A stretch of DNA of 64,000 bases. It comes from G963665005 sp963665005 (GTDB lineage Bacteria > Bacillota > Clostridia > Christensenellales > SZUA-584). Each line of letters begins with the position of its first letter. Position 1 is the stretch's first letter. The notes beneath the pieces are model-generated. The model worked only from the letters and a program-made list of their open reading frames with translations, ran no database searches and was not told the DNA's origin. Position numbers and translations under genes: made by a program. Of this stretch, positions 8,524-17,505 are shown in pieces. The stretch spans positions 1,550,001 to 1,614,000 of the forward strand of contig CAXXTQ010000001.1 in assembly GCA_963665005.2 (NCBI GenBank). Direction: 5' to 3'.

Positions 8524-9366
8524 ATGAAAGATGGGGTCATATTCGATATTAAGGAATTCGCAATAAACGATGGACCGGGGATAAGACTAACTATATTTCT
8601 TAAAGGTTGTCCTATGAGATGCAACTGGTGCCATAATCCCGAAGGATTACGTATGGAACCGGAGCTTATGGTCAGCGCAGGTTGTACGAACTGCGGACGA
8701 TGCAAAGAGGTGTGTAAGAATGACGAGTGTTTAGCCTGTGGAGATTGCATCGAGGTTTGTCCCAACCGATTACGGAAAATAAGCGGGACTAACATGACAT
8801 CACAGGAATTGATATCGCTGATTTTAGAACGGAACAGCTATTATGCGCGTTATGGCGGGGGAGTGACTTTCTCAGGCGGAGAACCTCTATTTCAACCGGA
8901 CTTTCTGATCGAGGTACTGGATGGGGTGCCGGGTGTACACCGGGCGTTGGAGACATCGGGTTACGCATCTCAAAGCGTATTTAAAAATGTCTGTAACAGA
9001 ATTGACTTTATCATGATGGATGTAAAGATCATAGATGATGCGTTGCATCAGGAGATGACGGGAGTGAGCAACAAGCCCATACTGAAAAATCTTGAACAGC
9101 TTTGCGCAGGCAGCAAGCCTTTTGTTATCCGTATCCCCCTGATACCGGGTATAAACGACAATCAAATTAATTATAAAGAGACTGCAAAGTTATTGCAGCA
9201 TGCCCCGATGCTTCAAAAAGTAGAGTTGCTTCCTTACCATAAAACAGCAGGCGTAAAATACAAAATGCTGGGGAAAAAGTACGATCCTAAATTTGATGTT
9301 AATCGGGCGGTCATGGTTTCTCAGGAAGCATTTGATGAGTATGGGATAAGGAGCAGTGTACTATGA
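8524..9366 (+). CDS. Glycyl-radical enzyme activase (radical SAM)
   Basis: 280 residues, PflA-type activating enzyme. The radical SAM cluster motif CPMRCNWC (Cys29, Cys33, Cys36) is followed by a ferredoxin-like insert rich in Cys (about residues 58-85, CTNCGRCKEVC ... CGDCIEVCPN) for two auxiliary 4Fe-4S clusters. This feature separates activases of non-PFL glycyl radical enzymes from PflA. GGGVTFSGGEPL is the SAM-binding GGE region. It would abstract hydrogen from the glycine of the enzyme encoded next, which overlaps it by 4 bp. Anaerobic function is implied. The ribosome binding site is weak. Confidence 0.93.
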   Translation: MKDGVIFDIKEFAINDGPGIRLTIFLKGCPMRCNWCHNPEGLRMEPELMVSAGCTNCGRCKEVCKNDECLACGDCIEVCPNRLRKISGTNMTSQELISLILERNSYYARYGGGVTFSGGEPLFQPDFLIEVLDGVPGVHRALETSGYASQSVFKNVCNRIDFIMMDVKIIDDALHQEMTGVSNKPILKNLEQLCAGSKPFVIRIPLIPGINDNQINYKETAKLLQHAPMLQKVELLPYHKTAGVKYKMLGKKYDPKFDVNRAVMVSQEAFDEYGIRSSVL

Positions 9367-11435
9367 CGGAACGGGTCAGAAAATTATATGATTACATCAT
9401 ATCAGGGAAAAAACATCATCAGTTCCGACAAGCGCCGGTAGATCCTTATATACTTGCACAGGAATTTACTTCCAAGGACATGTCTGATGTTGACCGCGCC
9501 GCGCAAAGGCTTATTTATGTGTTGGATCAGGAAACGCCTGTGGTGCTTGATTTTGAGAGGGTCACGTTAACGAGAACTATACCAAATATACCTGAAATCT
9601 ATACGCTAGAAGAGATCAAGCAGATTAAAAAAACGCATTATCTGCATGAACAGGGCGATGTCTGCAACATTACTGTAGATTACACGATGCTGCTCAGCGT
9701 GGGGTTTAATCAAAAACGTGGGCAGCTTAAAACATTAAAGCAAAAGTTTATAGATAAAAATGAAACAAAAAAGGCGCATTATCTGCAATTGCAGATTGAT
9801 ATTCTGGATGCGGTTCAGCGTCTGGCGGATCGCTATCGGAAAGCGGCGCTTGATTGCGGGAATGATATCGTGGCTGCCACATTGGCCAGAATACCCGCCA
9901 AGCCGCCTGAGACTTTTCTGGAAGCGCTGCAGATGTTTCGGTTGATACATTTTACCATGTGGTGCGGGCGGAATTATCATAATACGGTGGGCCGTTTCGA
10001 TCAGTTCATGTACCCATACCTGAAATGGGATCTGGACAACGGACGCTTAACTGAACAAACGGCATTGGAACTGATAGAGGAATTCTTTATCTCATTTAAC
10101 CGTGACAGTGACATGTACCCCGGCGTACAGCAGGGGGACAACGGACAAAGCATCGTGCTGGGAGGCAAAAACCCTGACGGGAGTGACAGCTTCAATCTGC
10201 TTTCCGAGTTATGCCTGCGTGCAAGCGGGGAATTGATGCTGATCGATCCCAAGATCAACCTGCGCGTCAATAAGGATACGCCGTTAACCCAGTTTGTCAT
10301 AGGTACTGAACTCACAAAAAAGGGGCTCGGGTTTCCGCAGTATTCAAATGACGATATCATGATTCCAGGGCTGGTCCGGTGGGGGTACTCAGAAGAGGAT
10401 GCTTTCAACTATTCCATAGCGGCCTGCTGGGAGATCATTATTCCCGGTAAAGGCATGGATATCCCCAATATCGCCGCCCTTTCCTTTGCAGATGCAGTAG
10501 AAAAGGCGACAATGAATGATTTAATACATTGCAATACGTATGATCAGTTTGAAACTGCCGTACGCGATAAGATTAGGGGTCAGTTGGACAGCATCTTTGA
10601 AAACGTAAAGAATCTATATATGTTCCCTGCTCCATTCCTGTCATTAATGATGTGGGGCGTGGAGAAGGCTAAGGATATTAGCCTTGGATGCATTTACAAC
10701 AACTATGGTATTCACGGTACGGGCGTCTCTACTGCGGCCGATGCAATGGCGGCGATTAAGAAATTAGTTTTTGAAGAAAAAAGCATTGACAAAGGGACAC
10801 TGCTGGATGCTATAAACAATAATTTTGTAGGATATGAAGAATTACAGGGAAAGTTACGTTACGATGCGCCTAAAATGGGCCATAATGATGCTCAGGTAGA
10901 CAATATCGCCGGTATGCTTCTGGATACTTTTGCGGCTATGCTTGAAGGGCAACAAAATGAGCGCAATGGTATATTTCGTGCGGGGACAGGTTCTGCAATG
11001 TACTATATCTGGCATTCGCGCGATCTTGAAGCTACTGCAGACGGACGCAGGAAAGGTGAAAATCTGGCCGCTAATTTTTCACCAAGTTTGTTTAGCCGAT
11101 GCAAGGGACCAGTATCAATTATACAGTCGTTTACTAAACCTGATTTGATAAAAGTATGCAACGGTGGCCCGCTTACACTCGAGCTGCATGACACGTTATT
11201 CAGGACTAAGGAATCTGTACAAAAGGTAGCGCAGATGGTTAAATCGTTTATCGATTTGGGCGGTCATCAGCTTCAGTTGAATTCAGTAAATCGTGATACT
11301 ATGCTGGATGCGCAAAAGCATCCTGAAAAGCATTCCAATCTGATCGTACGCGTTTGGGGATGGAGCGGTTACTTTGTAGAGATGGACAAGGAATATCAGG
11401 ACCATATAATCAGCCGTATAGAGCTGGGGCAATAA
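9363..11435 (+). CDS. Glycyl radical enzyme of unknown substrate (PFL-like)
   Basis: 690 residues. The thiyl-radical cysteine is in AACWEII (Cys355, with Glu357 giving the C-x-E pattern of dehydratase/lyase-type enzymes, unlike the CC of pyruvate formate-lyase). The C-terminal radical loop reads RVWGWSGYF with Gly666. It is shorter than the roughly 780-850 residues usual for characterised members, and the tryptophans around Cys355 and Gly666 are uncommon as far as I recall. The dedicated activase upstream and the DapA-family gene downstream suggest it dehydrates or cleaves a polyol or sugar-acid intermediate whose product is used by the aldolase. The substrate is inference only. Confidence 0.88.
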   Translation: MTERVRKLYDYIISGKKHHQFRQAPVDPYILAQEFTSKDMSDVDRAAQRLIYVLDQETPVVLDFERVTLTRTIPNIPEIYTLEEIKQIKKTHYLHEQGDVCNITVDYTMLLSVGFNQKRGQLKTLKQKFIDKNETKKAHYLQLQIDILDAVQRLADRYRKAALDCGNDIVAATLARIPAKPPETFLEALQMFRLIHFTMWCGRNYHNTVGRFDQFMYPYLKWDLDNGRLTEQTALELIEEFFISFNRDSDMYPGVQQGDNGQSIVLGGKNPDGSDSFNLLSELCLRASGELMLIDPKINLRVNKDTPLTQFVIGTELTKKGLGFPQYSNDDIMIPGLVRWGYSEEDAFNYSIAACWEIIIPGKGMDIPNIAALSFADAVEKATMNDLIHCNTYDQFETAVRDKIRGQLDSIFENVKNLYMFPAPFLSLMMWGVEKAKDISLGCIYNNYGIHGTGVSTAADAMAAIKKLVFEEKSIDKGTLLDAINNNFVGYEELQGKLRYDAPKMGHNDAQVDNIAGMLLDTFAAMLEGQQNERNGIFRAGTGSAMYYIWHSRDLEATADGRRKGENLAANFSPSLFSRCKGPVSIIQSFTKPDLIKVCNGGPLTLELHDTLFRTKESVQKVAQMVKSFIDLGGHQLQLNSVNRDTMLDAQKHPEKHSNLIVRVWGWSGYFVEMDKEYQDHIISRIELGQ

Positions 11436-11519
11436 ATGAAAAAGGCATTATATGAAAAAGAGATAATACACCCATAACAGGGTGAATATATAACCAAATT
11501 AATAATGGAGGATATTATC

Positions 11520-12515
11520 ATGAGTATGACCCCGAAAGAATTTAAGAATTGTTTCAAAGGCGTAATTGACCTGATCCTAACCCCGTTTGACGATGAAGAC
11601 AAAATGAATGAAGAGGCTCTAAGGGAACAAATCGATTATGTGAAATCGCATAACAAGGGAGAGGATTTGGTTTTCCTCGCAGGTGGAAGCACGGCAGAAT
11701 TCTACGCTATGAACGAAGCGGAATGGCAGAGATACGTTAAAGTAGTCATCGAAGAAGTCGCCGGAGAATTTCCGGTCCTTTTAGGCGTAGGTCGCGCCGG
11801 AACCAAAGTGACGATCGAGCAATGCAAGATGGCGGAGGAAGTTGGAGCGGATGCGGTCATGGTTGTCAATCCGTATTATCATTTATGCACACAGGAAGGC
11901 CTATATAATCACATTAAAGCCATTGCAGATGAGACGAAACTGGGCGTAGTAACCTATAACAATCCATATGCCAGTAAATTGTGGATTCCCCCCGATCTTA
12001 TGCTGAGACTTTCAAAGATTGAAAACGTAATTGGCAATAAGGAAAACGCAAATAATCCTGTCCCGATTATGAAGATGCTGAGAACGATTGATCCGGAGGA
12101 TATGGTAATTATTAACGGTTTGGGATTTGATATGTATCAGTCCGTCGCCATGTTTGGCTGCCGTGGGTACGTAACGGAAATGGGCGCCTATGCGCCCGAG
12201 CTCGCTCAGGCAATCTATAAGGCGGGCGAGGCAAAGAACGCGGATGAGTTGGAACGGGCAATTGTAAAAGCGCAGCCGGTATTCGATTTTACAGGAAGGA
12301 TTATTGCGTCGAGAAGCGCAATCCCGACGGTCGAAGCGCCTGCGGCAACCGCTTATGGCCAGCCGTTCTACCAGAGCATACAAAAGAAGTGTCAGGATCT
12401 TGTCGGTCTCACCGGCGGCCGGACGCGCGCACCGATGGAAGACAACCTTACGGAAGCCGAAGTGGATGAACTGCGCAGTATACTGAAGGATATGGGATGC
12501 AAAGTCGTAAGATAA
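11520..12515 (+). CDS. DapA-family (N-acetylneuraminate lyase/DHDPS-like) aldolase or dehydratase
   Basis: 331 residues from the ATG that follows GGAGG by 8 nt (an in-frame ATG at 11505 overlaps that site). TIM-barrel class I aldolase features: GGSTAEFYAM in place of GTTGE, Tyr146 in TYNNPY, and the presumed Schiff-base Lys174 in IGNKEN. Members condense or cleave pyruvate or 2-oxo acids. Its place after the glycyl radical enzyme suggests cleavage or dehydration of a 2-keto-3-deoxy-type acid. The residues around the lysine differ from DapA (IKDS) and KDG aldolase as I recall them, so I do not assign a substrate. Confidence 0.85.
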   Translation: MSMTPKEFKNCFKGVIDLILTPFDDEDKMNEEALREQIDYVKSHNKGEDLVFLAGGSTAEFYAMNEAEWQRYVKVVIEEVAGEFPVLLGVGRAGTKVTIEQCKMAEEVGADAVMVVNPYYHLCTQEGLYNHIKAIADETKLGVVTYNNPYASKLWIPPDLMLRLSKIENVIGNKENANNPVPIMKMLRTIDPEDMVIINGLGFDMYQSVAMFGCRGYVTEMGAYAPELAQAIYKAGEAKNADELERAIVKAQPVFDFTGRIIASRSAIPTVEAPAATAYGQPFYQSIQKKCQDLVGLTGGRTRAPMEDNLTEAEVDELRSILKDMGCKVVR

Positions 12516-12537
12516 CGTCTGGGCTGATTACGATTGA

Positions 12538-12639
12538 AATGATGGACCAGAATATGGCGCGGCGATACTGACGGGTGTTGGAACTGGAGTATATTCGTCG
12601 GTACAGGAAGCATGCGACGGGCTGATTAAATTAAGATAA
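12538..12639 (+). pseudogene. Decayed C-terminal fragment of an FGGY-family sugar kinase
   Basis: The frame from 12544 to the stop at 12637-12639 reads GPEYGAAILTGVGTGVYSS and then QEACDGLIK, typical of the C-terminus of xylulokinase-like FGGY kinases (G-PA-GAA-LA-VG-G-Y-S-EEA). A stop lies just upstream in frame and nothing else of the kinase remains. It implies the ancestral cluster had a sugar kinase between the aldolase and the transporter. Confidence 0.6.
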
Positions 12640-12735
12640 ATACGTTTGAAAACTGTGGTATAAAGAGTTTATTAAAGAAGGAAATGTTTATTGCTATATT
12701 TTTGTAGCAATAAGAAAAATATTAAAAAGGAGAAA

Positions 12736-13767
12736 ATGAAGAAAATGAAGAGAGGGTATCTACTCATTTTAGCGCTTGTCATGATAGTGTCATTGTGTGC
12801 ATGTAGTACCGGCACTGCTGATGTTGACAAGACAAGTAGTTCGGAGGTTTCTGCAAGCGAGTCTTCTGTAACCGATACTGCGGAGATGGCAGAGAATACT
12901 ACCGGTGAGGTAAAGTACACGATCGCGCTTATTACAGAGTCTCTCGCAAATGAATATTGGGTTACGCTTAGTGAAGGAATGCAAGTTGCAGCGGACGAGT
13001 TAGGTGTTGAGCTTATTGTAAAAGATGGACAGGGTGATGCAGCAACCCAGGTCAGTTATATTGAGGATCTAATGACAATGGGTGTTGATGCAATCGCTAT
13101 GTTTGCTATTGACGCTACCGCGGTTGAGCCTTACTTAATTGAAGCGGAAGCAGCCGGTATTACGATAGTTGCTATAGGTAATCATCTTGAAGGTGATTCC
13201 GGTCTTTATACCGGTGACCAGCATGAGATAGGTTACAATATGGGAGAGATTGCCGGACAATGGATTCTTGATAATTTGGAAAGTGATACGGATGCATACG
13301 TTTTAACTCTGACCGACCAGACAGTTCAGAATATGGTTAATCGTGAAGAGGGAATTATGGACGGGCTATTATCATTAGCGCCAAATGCGAATATCGTTGA
13401 TAGGCTAGATGCTAATGATACGGAAACGGCGCTAACTGTGACTGAGAACGTACTGACAAGGTCTCCAGAGTTGAATGTTGTTATTGGCAAAAATGATACG
13501 GTTAGTCTTGGTGCCTATCAGGCAATGGATGCAGATGGAAAGAAACCCGGCGAAGCCTGCGTTGTTGGTTGTGATTCGGGCAAGGATGCGCTTTCTTTGA
13601 TTAAAAAAGACACAATTTATGTTGGTACAATTGATATTAGCCCATATCAAGCAGGTCAAAACTTTATACCGTATATAATAGCGGCTATAGAAGAAGGCCC
13701 ACAGGATGTTATGTTGGATCCTATTACGAAGGTTACTATTGACAATATTGACGATTATGTAGAATAA
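12736..13767 (+). CDS. Sugar ABC transporter substrate-binding lipoprotein (RbsB-like)
   Basis: 343 residues. A lysine-rich start, hydrophobic core and lipobox LCAC (lipidated Cys23) mark a membrane-anchored lipoprotein. A Ser/Thr-rich linker leads to a type I periplasmic-binding fold (KYTIALITESLANEYWVTL, GVDAIAMFAIDA, VVGCDSG), as in ribose or xylose binding proteins. The ATG at 12736 follows AAAGGAG. It is the first gene of a binding protein - ATPase - permease operon and presumably feeds sugar to the preceding glycyl radical module. The ligand is not predictable. Confidence 0.9.
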   Translation: MKKMKRGYLLILALVMIVSLCACSTGTADVDKTSSSEVSASESSVTDTAEMAENTTGEVKYTIALITESLANEYWVTLSEGMQVAADELGVELIVKDGQGDAATQVSYIEDLMTMGVDAIAMFAIDATAVEPYLIEAEAAGITIVAIGNHLEGDSGLYTGDQHEIGYNMGEIAGQWILDNLESDTDAYVLTLTDQTVQNMVNREEGIMDGLLSLAPNANIVDRLDANDTETALTVTENVLTRSPELNVVIGKNDTVSLGAYQAMDADGKKPGEACVVGCDSGKDALSLIKKDTIYVGTIDISPYQAGQNFIPYIIAAIEEGPQDVMLDPITKVTIDNIDDYVE

Positions 13768-13785
13768 GCGATAATTCAAGAAAAT

Positions 13786-13824
13786 TGTGGGATATCTTAC
13801 GTTTTTGACGCGGGATATCCCACA
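13786..13824 (+). promoter_or_regulatory. Intercistronic stem-loop between binding protein and ATPase genes
   Basis: TGTGGGATATC (13786-13796) and GATATCCCACA (13814-13824) pair perfectly over 11 bp with a 17-nt loop. Its position is typical of structures that stabilise the upstream binding-protein mRNA and lower expression of the downstream transporter genes. Confidence 0.6.
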
Positions 13825-13846
13825 TAATCAAAGGGGAAAAACAGCT

Positions 13847-15334
13847 ATGAATGAACCCGTTTTGCAGTTGAAACATATCACAAAATTCTACCCGGGCGTT
13901 GTTGCGCTTGATGACGTGTCTATGGGGTTTGAAAAAGGCGAAATCCATGCTATCGTAGGCGAAAACGGCGCAGGGAAATCGACCTTTATTAAGGTGATAA
14001 CAGGGGCGATACAACCTTCAAAAGGCGAGATCATCTATGAGGGAAATATTATAGAAAATAACGATCCTATTAAATCGCTCAATAATGGCATAACCGCCAT
14101 ATATCAGGAGTTCAATTTAATCCCATATTTAAGCGTTGCGGAAAACATTTTTTTCGGCTGTTATATTAAAAAAGGACATATGGTAGATTTTAAAAGTATA
14201 GAGCACCAGACTAAAAAGATAATGGATGATCTGGAAATAAATCTTAATCCAAAGGTTCAGGTCAAAGATTTAAGCGTTGGATATCGCCAGATAGTGGAAG
14301 TGGCAAAATCAATTTCGCGGGATATAAAGGTATTGATAATGGACGAGCCGACGGCGCCGTTAACAAACGATGAGATAAAACATCTGTTTAAAATTATAAA
14401 GAAATTGAAGGAGCAGGGGATCTGCATCATATATATCTCTCACAGGCTGGAAGAAATATTTGAGCTTTGCGATAAGGTGTCCGTATTTCGTGACGGTAAA
14501 TATATTAAAACGATGAATGTCAGTGAGACCAGTATAAACGAACTGGTTTATATTATGGTCAACCGTAAGATGGACCAACAATTCCCGCATGCTGACTATC
14601 AGCGAGGCGAGAAAGTGCTGGAGGTTAAGAACTTAAATACAGACCTATTAAAAGATATCAGTTTTGATGCTTATCGCGGCGAAATCCTTGGGCTGGCCGG
14701 TTTGGTTGGCGCGGGGCGTACCGAGGTGGCCAGAGCCATCTTCGGCGCGGATAAGATCATATCGGGTGAAGTTTATTTAAACGGTAAAAAACTAAATATA
14801 CGCTCACCTGAAGATGCTGTTGCTGCAGGTATCGGTTTGATACCTGAAGACCGAAAGCTTCAGGGTGTTTTGTTGAGAATGCCTGTAATCTCCAATATAT
14901 CCCATGCCAATATGAACGCTATATCGAAATGGGGCGTTATTGATAAGCAAAAGGATAAAAAGGCGGCGGAAAAATACATTAAGGTTTTAAATATAAAAAC
15001 GCCATCCATTAACCAGCAGGTACAAAACTTAAGCGGTGGTAACCAGCAAAAAATTGTTTTGGCAAAATGGCTATTTACTAACTGTGAGGTGCTAATATTT
15101 GATGAACCGACAAGGGGTATTGATGTTGGAACAAAGCATGAGATACATGAGCTTATGCGCCGGATGGTTAAGGAAGGAAAGGTCATCATTATGATTTCAT
15201 CTGAAATGCCGGAAATGTTGGGAATGGCGGACCGGATTATCGTGATGCACGAAGGAAGTATTGCGGGAATTATAGAGGATGAGGATAAGACGCAGGAGAA
15301 TGTTTTAGCGGCATCTTCCGGATTGCAAATATAG
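13847..15334 (+). CDS. Sugar ABC transporter ATP-binding protein (RbsA/MglA-like, two ABC domains)
   Basis: 495 residues with two fused nucleotide-binding domains. The first has Walker A GENGAGKST, signature LSVGYRQI and Walker B VLIMDEPTAPL. The second has a degenerate Walker A (LVGAGRTEV), signature LSGGNQQKI and LIFDEPTRGID. This tandem layout is diagnostic of carbohydrate uptake class 2 ATPases. The ATG at 13847 follows AAGGGG; the longer frame would start inside the upstream stem-loop. It couples to the permease that follows. Confidence 0.94.
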   Translation: MNEPVLQLKHITKFYPGVVALDDVSMGFEKGEIHAIVGENGAGKSTFIKVITGAIQPSKGEIIYEGNIIENNDPIKSLNNGITAIYQEFNLIPYLSVAENIFFGCYIKKGHMVDFKSIEHQTKKIMDDLEINLNPKVQVKDLSVGYRQIVEVAKSISRDIKVLIMDEPTAPLTNDEIKHLFKIIKKLKEQGICIIYISHRLEEIFELCDKVSVFRDGKYIKTMNVSETSINELVYIMVNRKMDQQFPHADYQRGEKVLEVKNLNTDLLKDISFDAYRGEILGLAGLVGAGRTEVARAIFGADKIISGEVYLNGKKLNIRSPEDAVAAGIGLIPEDRKLQGVLLRMPVISNISHANMNAISKWGVIDKQKDKKAAEKYIKVLNIKTPSINQQVQNLSGGNQQKIVLAKWLFTNCEVLIFDEPTRGIDVGTKHEIHELMRRMVKEGKVIIMISSEMPEMLGMADRIIVMHEGSIAGIIEDEDKTQENVLAASSGLQI

Positions 15335-15362
15335 CTAATTTAAATGTTTTGGAGGTATTGAG

Positions 15363-16346
15363 GTGAAAAAGAGGTCACTTGACTGGTCGAAATATGGGAT
15401 CCTTATTGCATGGGTTATTATGGTAATTGTTATTTCTTTTGTGAACGTTAAATTTTTAAGTATATCAAATATATTTAATCTTCTGCGGCAGGTTTCAATT
15501 ATTGGTATTTGTTCGGTAGGCATGACATTTGTTATTATATCGGGCGGAATAGACCTATCCGTTGGATCAATGCTAGGTGTTTCCGGAGTTAGTTGCGCAA
15601 TGCTAATATCATGCGGTTTATCCCCTGCTTTTGCAATACTTATCGCCATATTGATAGGCGCAGTTATCGGTTTTATTATTGCATTTTTTATAAATTATGT
15701 TAAGATGGTACCATTTATTGTGACATTGGGTCTGAGTACGACGTTACGCGGTATTGCCTATGTTATTACAAACGGAGTGCCTGTTTATGGAATCCCGGAT
15801 AGTATCGGTTTCGTTGGCAGAGGATACCTATTCAATATTATACCAGTTCCTATTATTATTCTTGTGATCGTATTTATTTTAGGCATTTTCATATTAGAAA
15901 AAACAACGTTTGGCAGAAAGGTTTATGGTATAGGCGGGAATATTGAGGCTTCGCGTTTATCCGGCATAAATGTTAAAAAACAAATATATAAAATATACAT
16001 GCTTTCGGGTATTCTTTCTTCTATAGCTGGAATAGTTTTACTGGGACGCATCAATTCCGGACAACCAACCGCAGGAGAGGGATATGAGATGGATATAATA
16101 ACTGCATGTATTTTAGGCGGTATCAGTTTTACCGGAGGTGAGGGCAGTCTTTCTGGAGTCGTAATAGGTCTGTTAATAATAGGAACACTGACAAATGGAA
16201 TGACATTAATGGGCATCCCGGACTTTTGGCAGTGGGTTGTGAAAGGTCTTGTTTTGATACTGGCGGTAAGTATTGATAATTTAACAAAAATGAGAGGAGC
16301 TTCGGTATCTAAAAAAAATAAGAGCTACCGGCAGCTTTTAAAATAA
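15363..16346 (+). CDS. Sugar ABC transporter permease (RbsC-like)
   Basis: 327 residues, highly hydrophobic, with 8-10 predicted membrane helices and conserved BPD_transp_2 stretches (ISGGIDLSVGSMLGVSG and GEGSLSGVVIGLL). The start is GTG after TTTGGAGG. It forms the membrane channel for the preceding ATPase and binding protein. It overlaps the long form of the next reading frame by 1 bp. Confidence 0.93.
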   Translation: MKKRSLDWSKYGILIAWVIMVIVISFVNVKFLSISNIFNLLRQVSIIGICSVGMTFVIISGGIDLSVGSMLGVSGVSCAMLISCGLSPAFAILIAILIGAVIGFIIAFFINYVKMVPFIVTLGLSTTLRGIAYVITNGVPVYGIPDSIGFVGRGYLFNIIPVPIIILVIVFILGIFILEKTTFGRKVYGIGGNIEASRLSGINVKKQIYKIYMLSGILSSIAGIVLLGRINSGQPTAGEGYEMDIITACILGGISFTGGEGSLSGVVIGLLIIGTLTNGMTLMGIPDFWQWVVKGLVLILAVSIDNLTKMRGASVSKKNKSYRQLLK

Positions 16347-16363
16347 TGTATGAGGTGGTTATT

Positions 16364-17311
16364 GTGACGGAGTTTTACAACCCTTATAAAGTAATGGAAG
16401 AAAAAAGATATAGCTGGCTCATGACAAATTTCCATATACATAATACTAAAACCCAATCTGATGGTTCTGAGATTGAATCAAAAAAAGGTCTTTCCGAGCT
16501 TTTTAAATGCTATAAGAACGCGGGATATGATGTGGTTATGTTTTCTAGCCAGCAATCATGGTACGATACCGCTGAAGAAGGGAGAGCCGTTGGTATTAAG
16601 TCAATAAACGGACAAGAATATCTTGAATATGATGGGATCCTTCTTGTTGGAACAAACAGATTCATTATAGGAATGCCTCAGGAATCGATAGATGAATGCA
16701 TAAAGGATTCGGGTTTTGCAATACTGTGCCATCCCAACTTAGCGACGGAGTCCGCGATGTCGCATAAACAGCTTGAAGAACTTAAAGGAGCTATTGGGGT
16801 CGAGATATATAATGGATGCCTATCAAGGAAAACCATAAATGGGGTCTCTCTTGGAGCAGGCCTTGCCGTTGATTTTTGGGACAAGGTATTAACGAGCGGG
16901 AAGGTGCTGTGGGGATTCGGCAATGATGATTCACACGAGCCTTATGAAATACATGTTGGATGGACCGAAATCTATACGGCGTCAGATTCATTCTGTGATA
17001 TAAAAAGTGCCGTAAAGCGTGGTTCACTTTGTGCTTCGCGTGGTCTGAGGCTTGAAGATTTCAGACTTGAAGACAACGAATTATCCGTTATGGCCAGATA
17101 TACTTATCAAAAATCAGATCGTATCGAATATTGCTTTATAGGTGAGGGAGGAAAAGTGTTAAAAAGAGACTCAGGCAGTTTTGGCAGATACATTATTGAT
17201 GGTAATGAAAAGTATATTCGAGTTGAAGCGATAAGTCCTGATGGAAGTATGCTTTGGACTCAGCCGATTTTAAATAAAAATTATTATAACGTGATGCATG
17301 AAGAAAAATAA
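16364..17311 (+). CDS. PHP-domain metal-dependent phosphoesterase
   Basis: 315 residues from a GTG at 16364 that follows GAGGTGG by 5 nt; the in-frame ATG at 16346 has no ribosome binding site. PHP-type metal ligands are visible: FHIHNTKTQSDG near the N-terminus, AILCHPN and FGNDDSHEP. PHP proteins hydrolyse phosphate esters such as sugar phosphates or nucleotides. Co-transcription with the sugar transporter suggests a phosphatase or lactonase-like step in handling the imported compound. The exact substrate is unknown. A hairpin follows the gene. Confidence 0.75.
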   Translation: MTEFYNPYKVMEEKRYSWLMTNFHIHNTKTQSDGSEIESKKGLSELFKCYKNAGYDVVMFSSQQSWYDTAEEGRAVGIKSINGQEYLEYDGILLVGTNRFIIGMPQESIDECIKDSGFAILCHPNLATESAMSHKQLEELKGAIGVEIYNGCLSRKTINGVSLGAGLAVDFWDKVLTSGKVLWGFGNDDSHEPYEIHVGWTEIYTASDSFCDIKSAVKRGSLCASRGLRLEDFRLEDNELSVMARYTYQKSDRIEYCFIGEGGKVLKRDSGSFGRYIIDGNEKYIRVEAISPDGSMLWTQPILNKNYYNVMHEEK

Positions 17312-17318
17312 TGAAAAG

Positions 17319-17346
17319 TTTTCTTTGGGCTCGAGACCAAAGAAAA
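17319..17346 (+). terminator. Hairpin after the PHP gene
   Basis: TTTTCTTTGG and CCAAAGAAAA form a perfect 10-bp stem with an 8-nt loop, 8 bp after the stop codon. It has an A-rich left flank but no T run on the + strand. It probably separates the sugar-ABC operon from the peptide-ABC operon. Confidence 0.5.
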
Positions 17347-17505
17347 TAACAAAAATGAAAGGAGAGGATGTCGATTCGCTATATTTAGAACAATGTGTGC
17401 GGATTAAAAAATAATTATAAGGGTAAAGTAGTCTGCGCTTTGCCCATAGCTACAACAGGATTGACAAATAAATGCAGATAAATTATATAGAAAAAGGAGA
17501 GAAAA

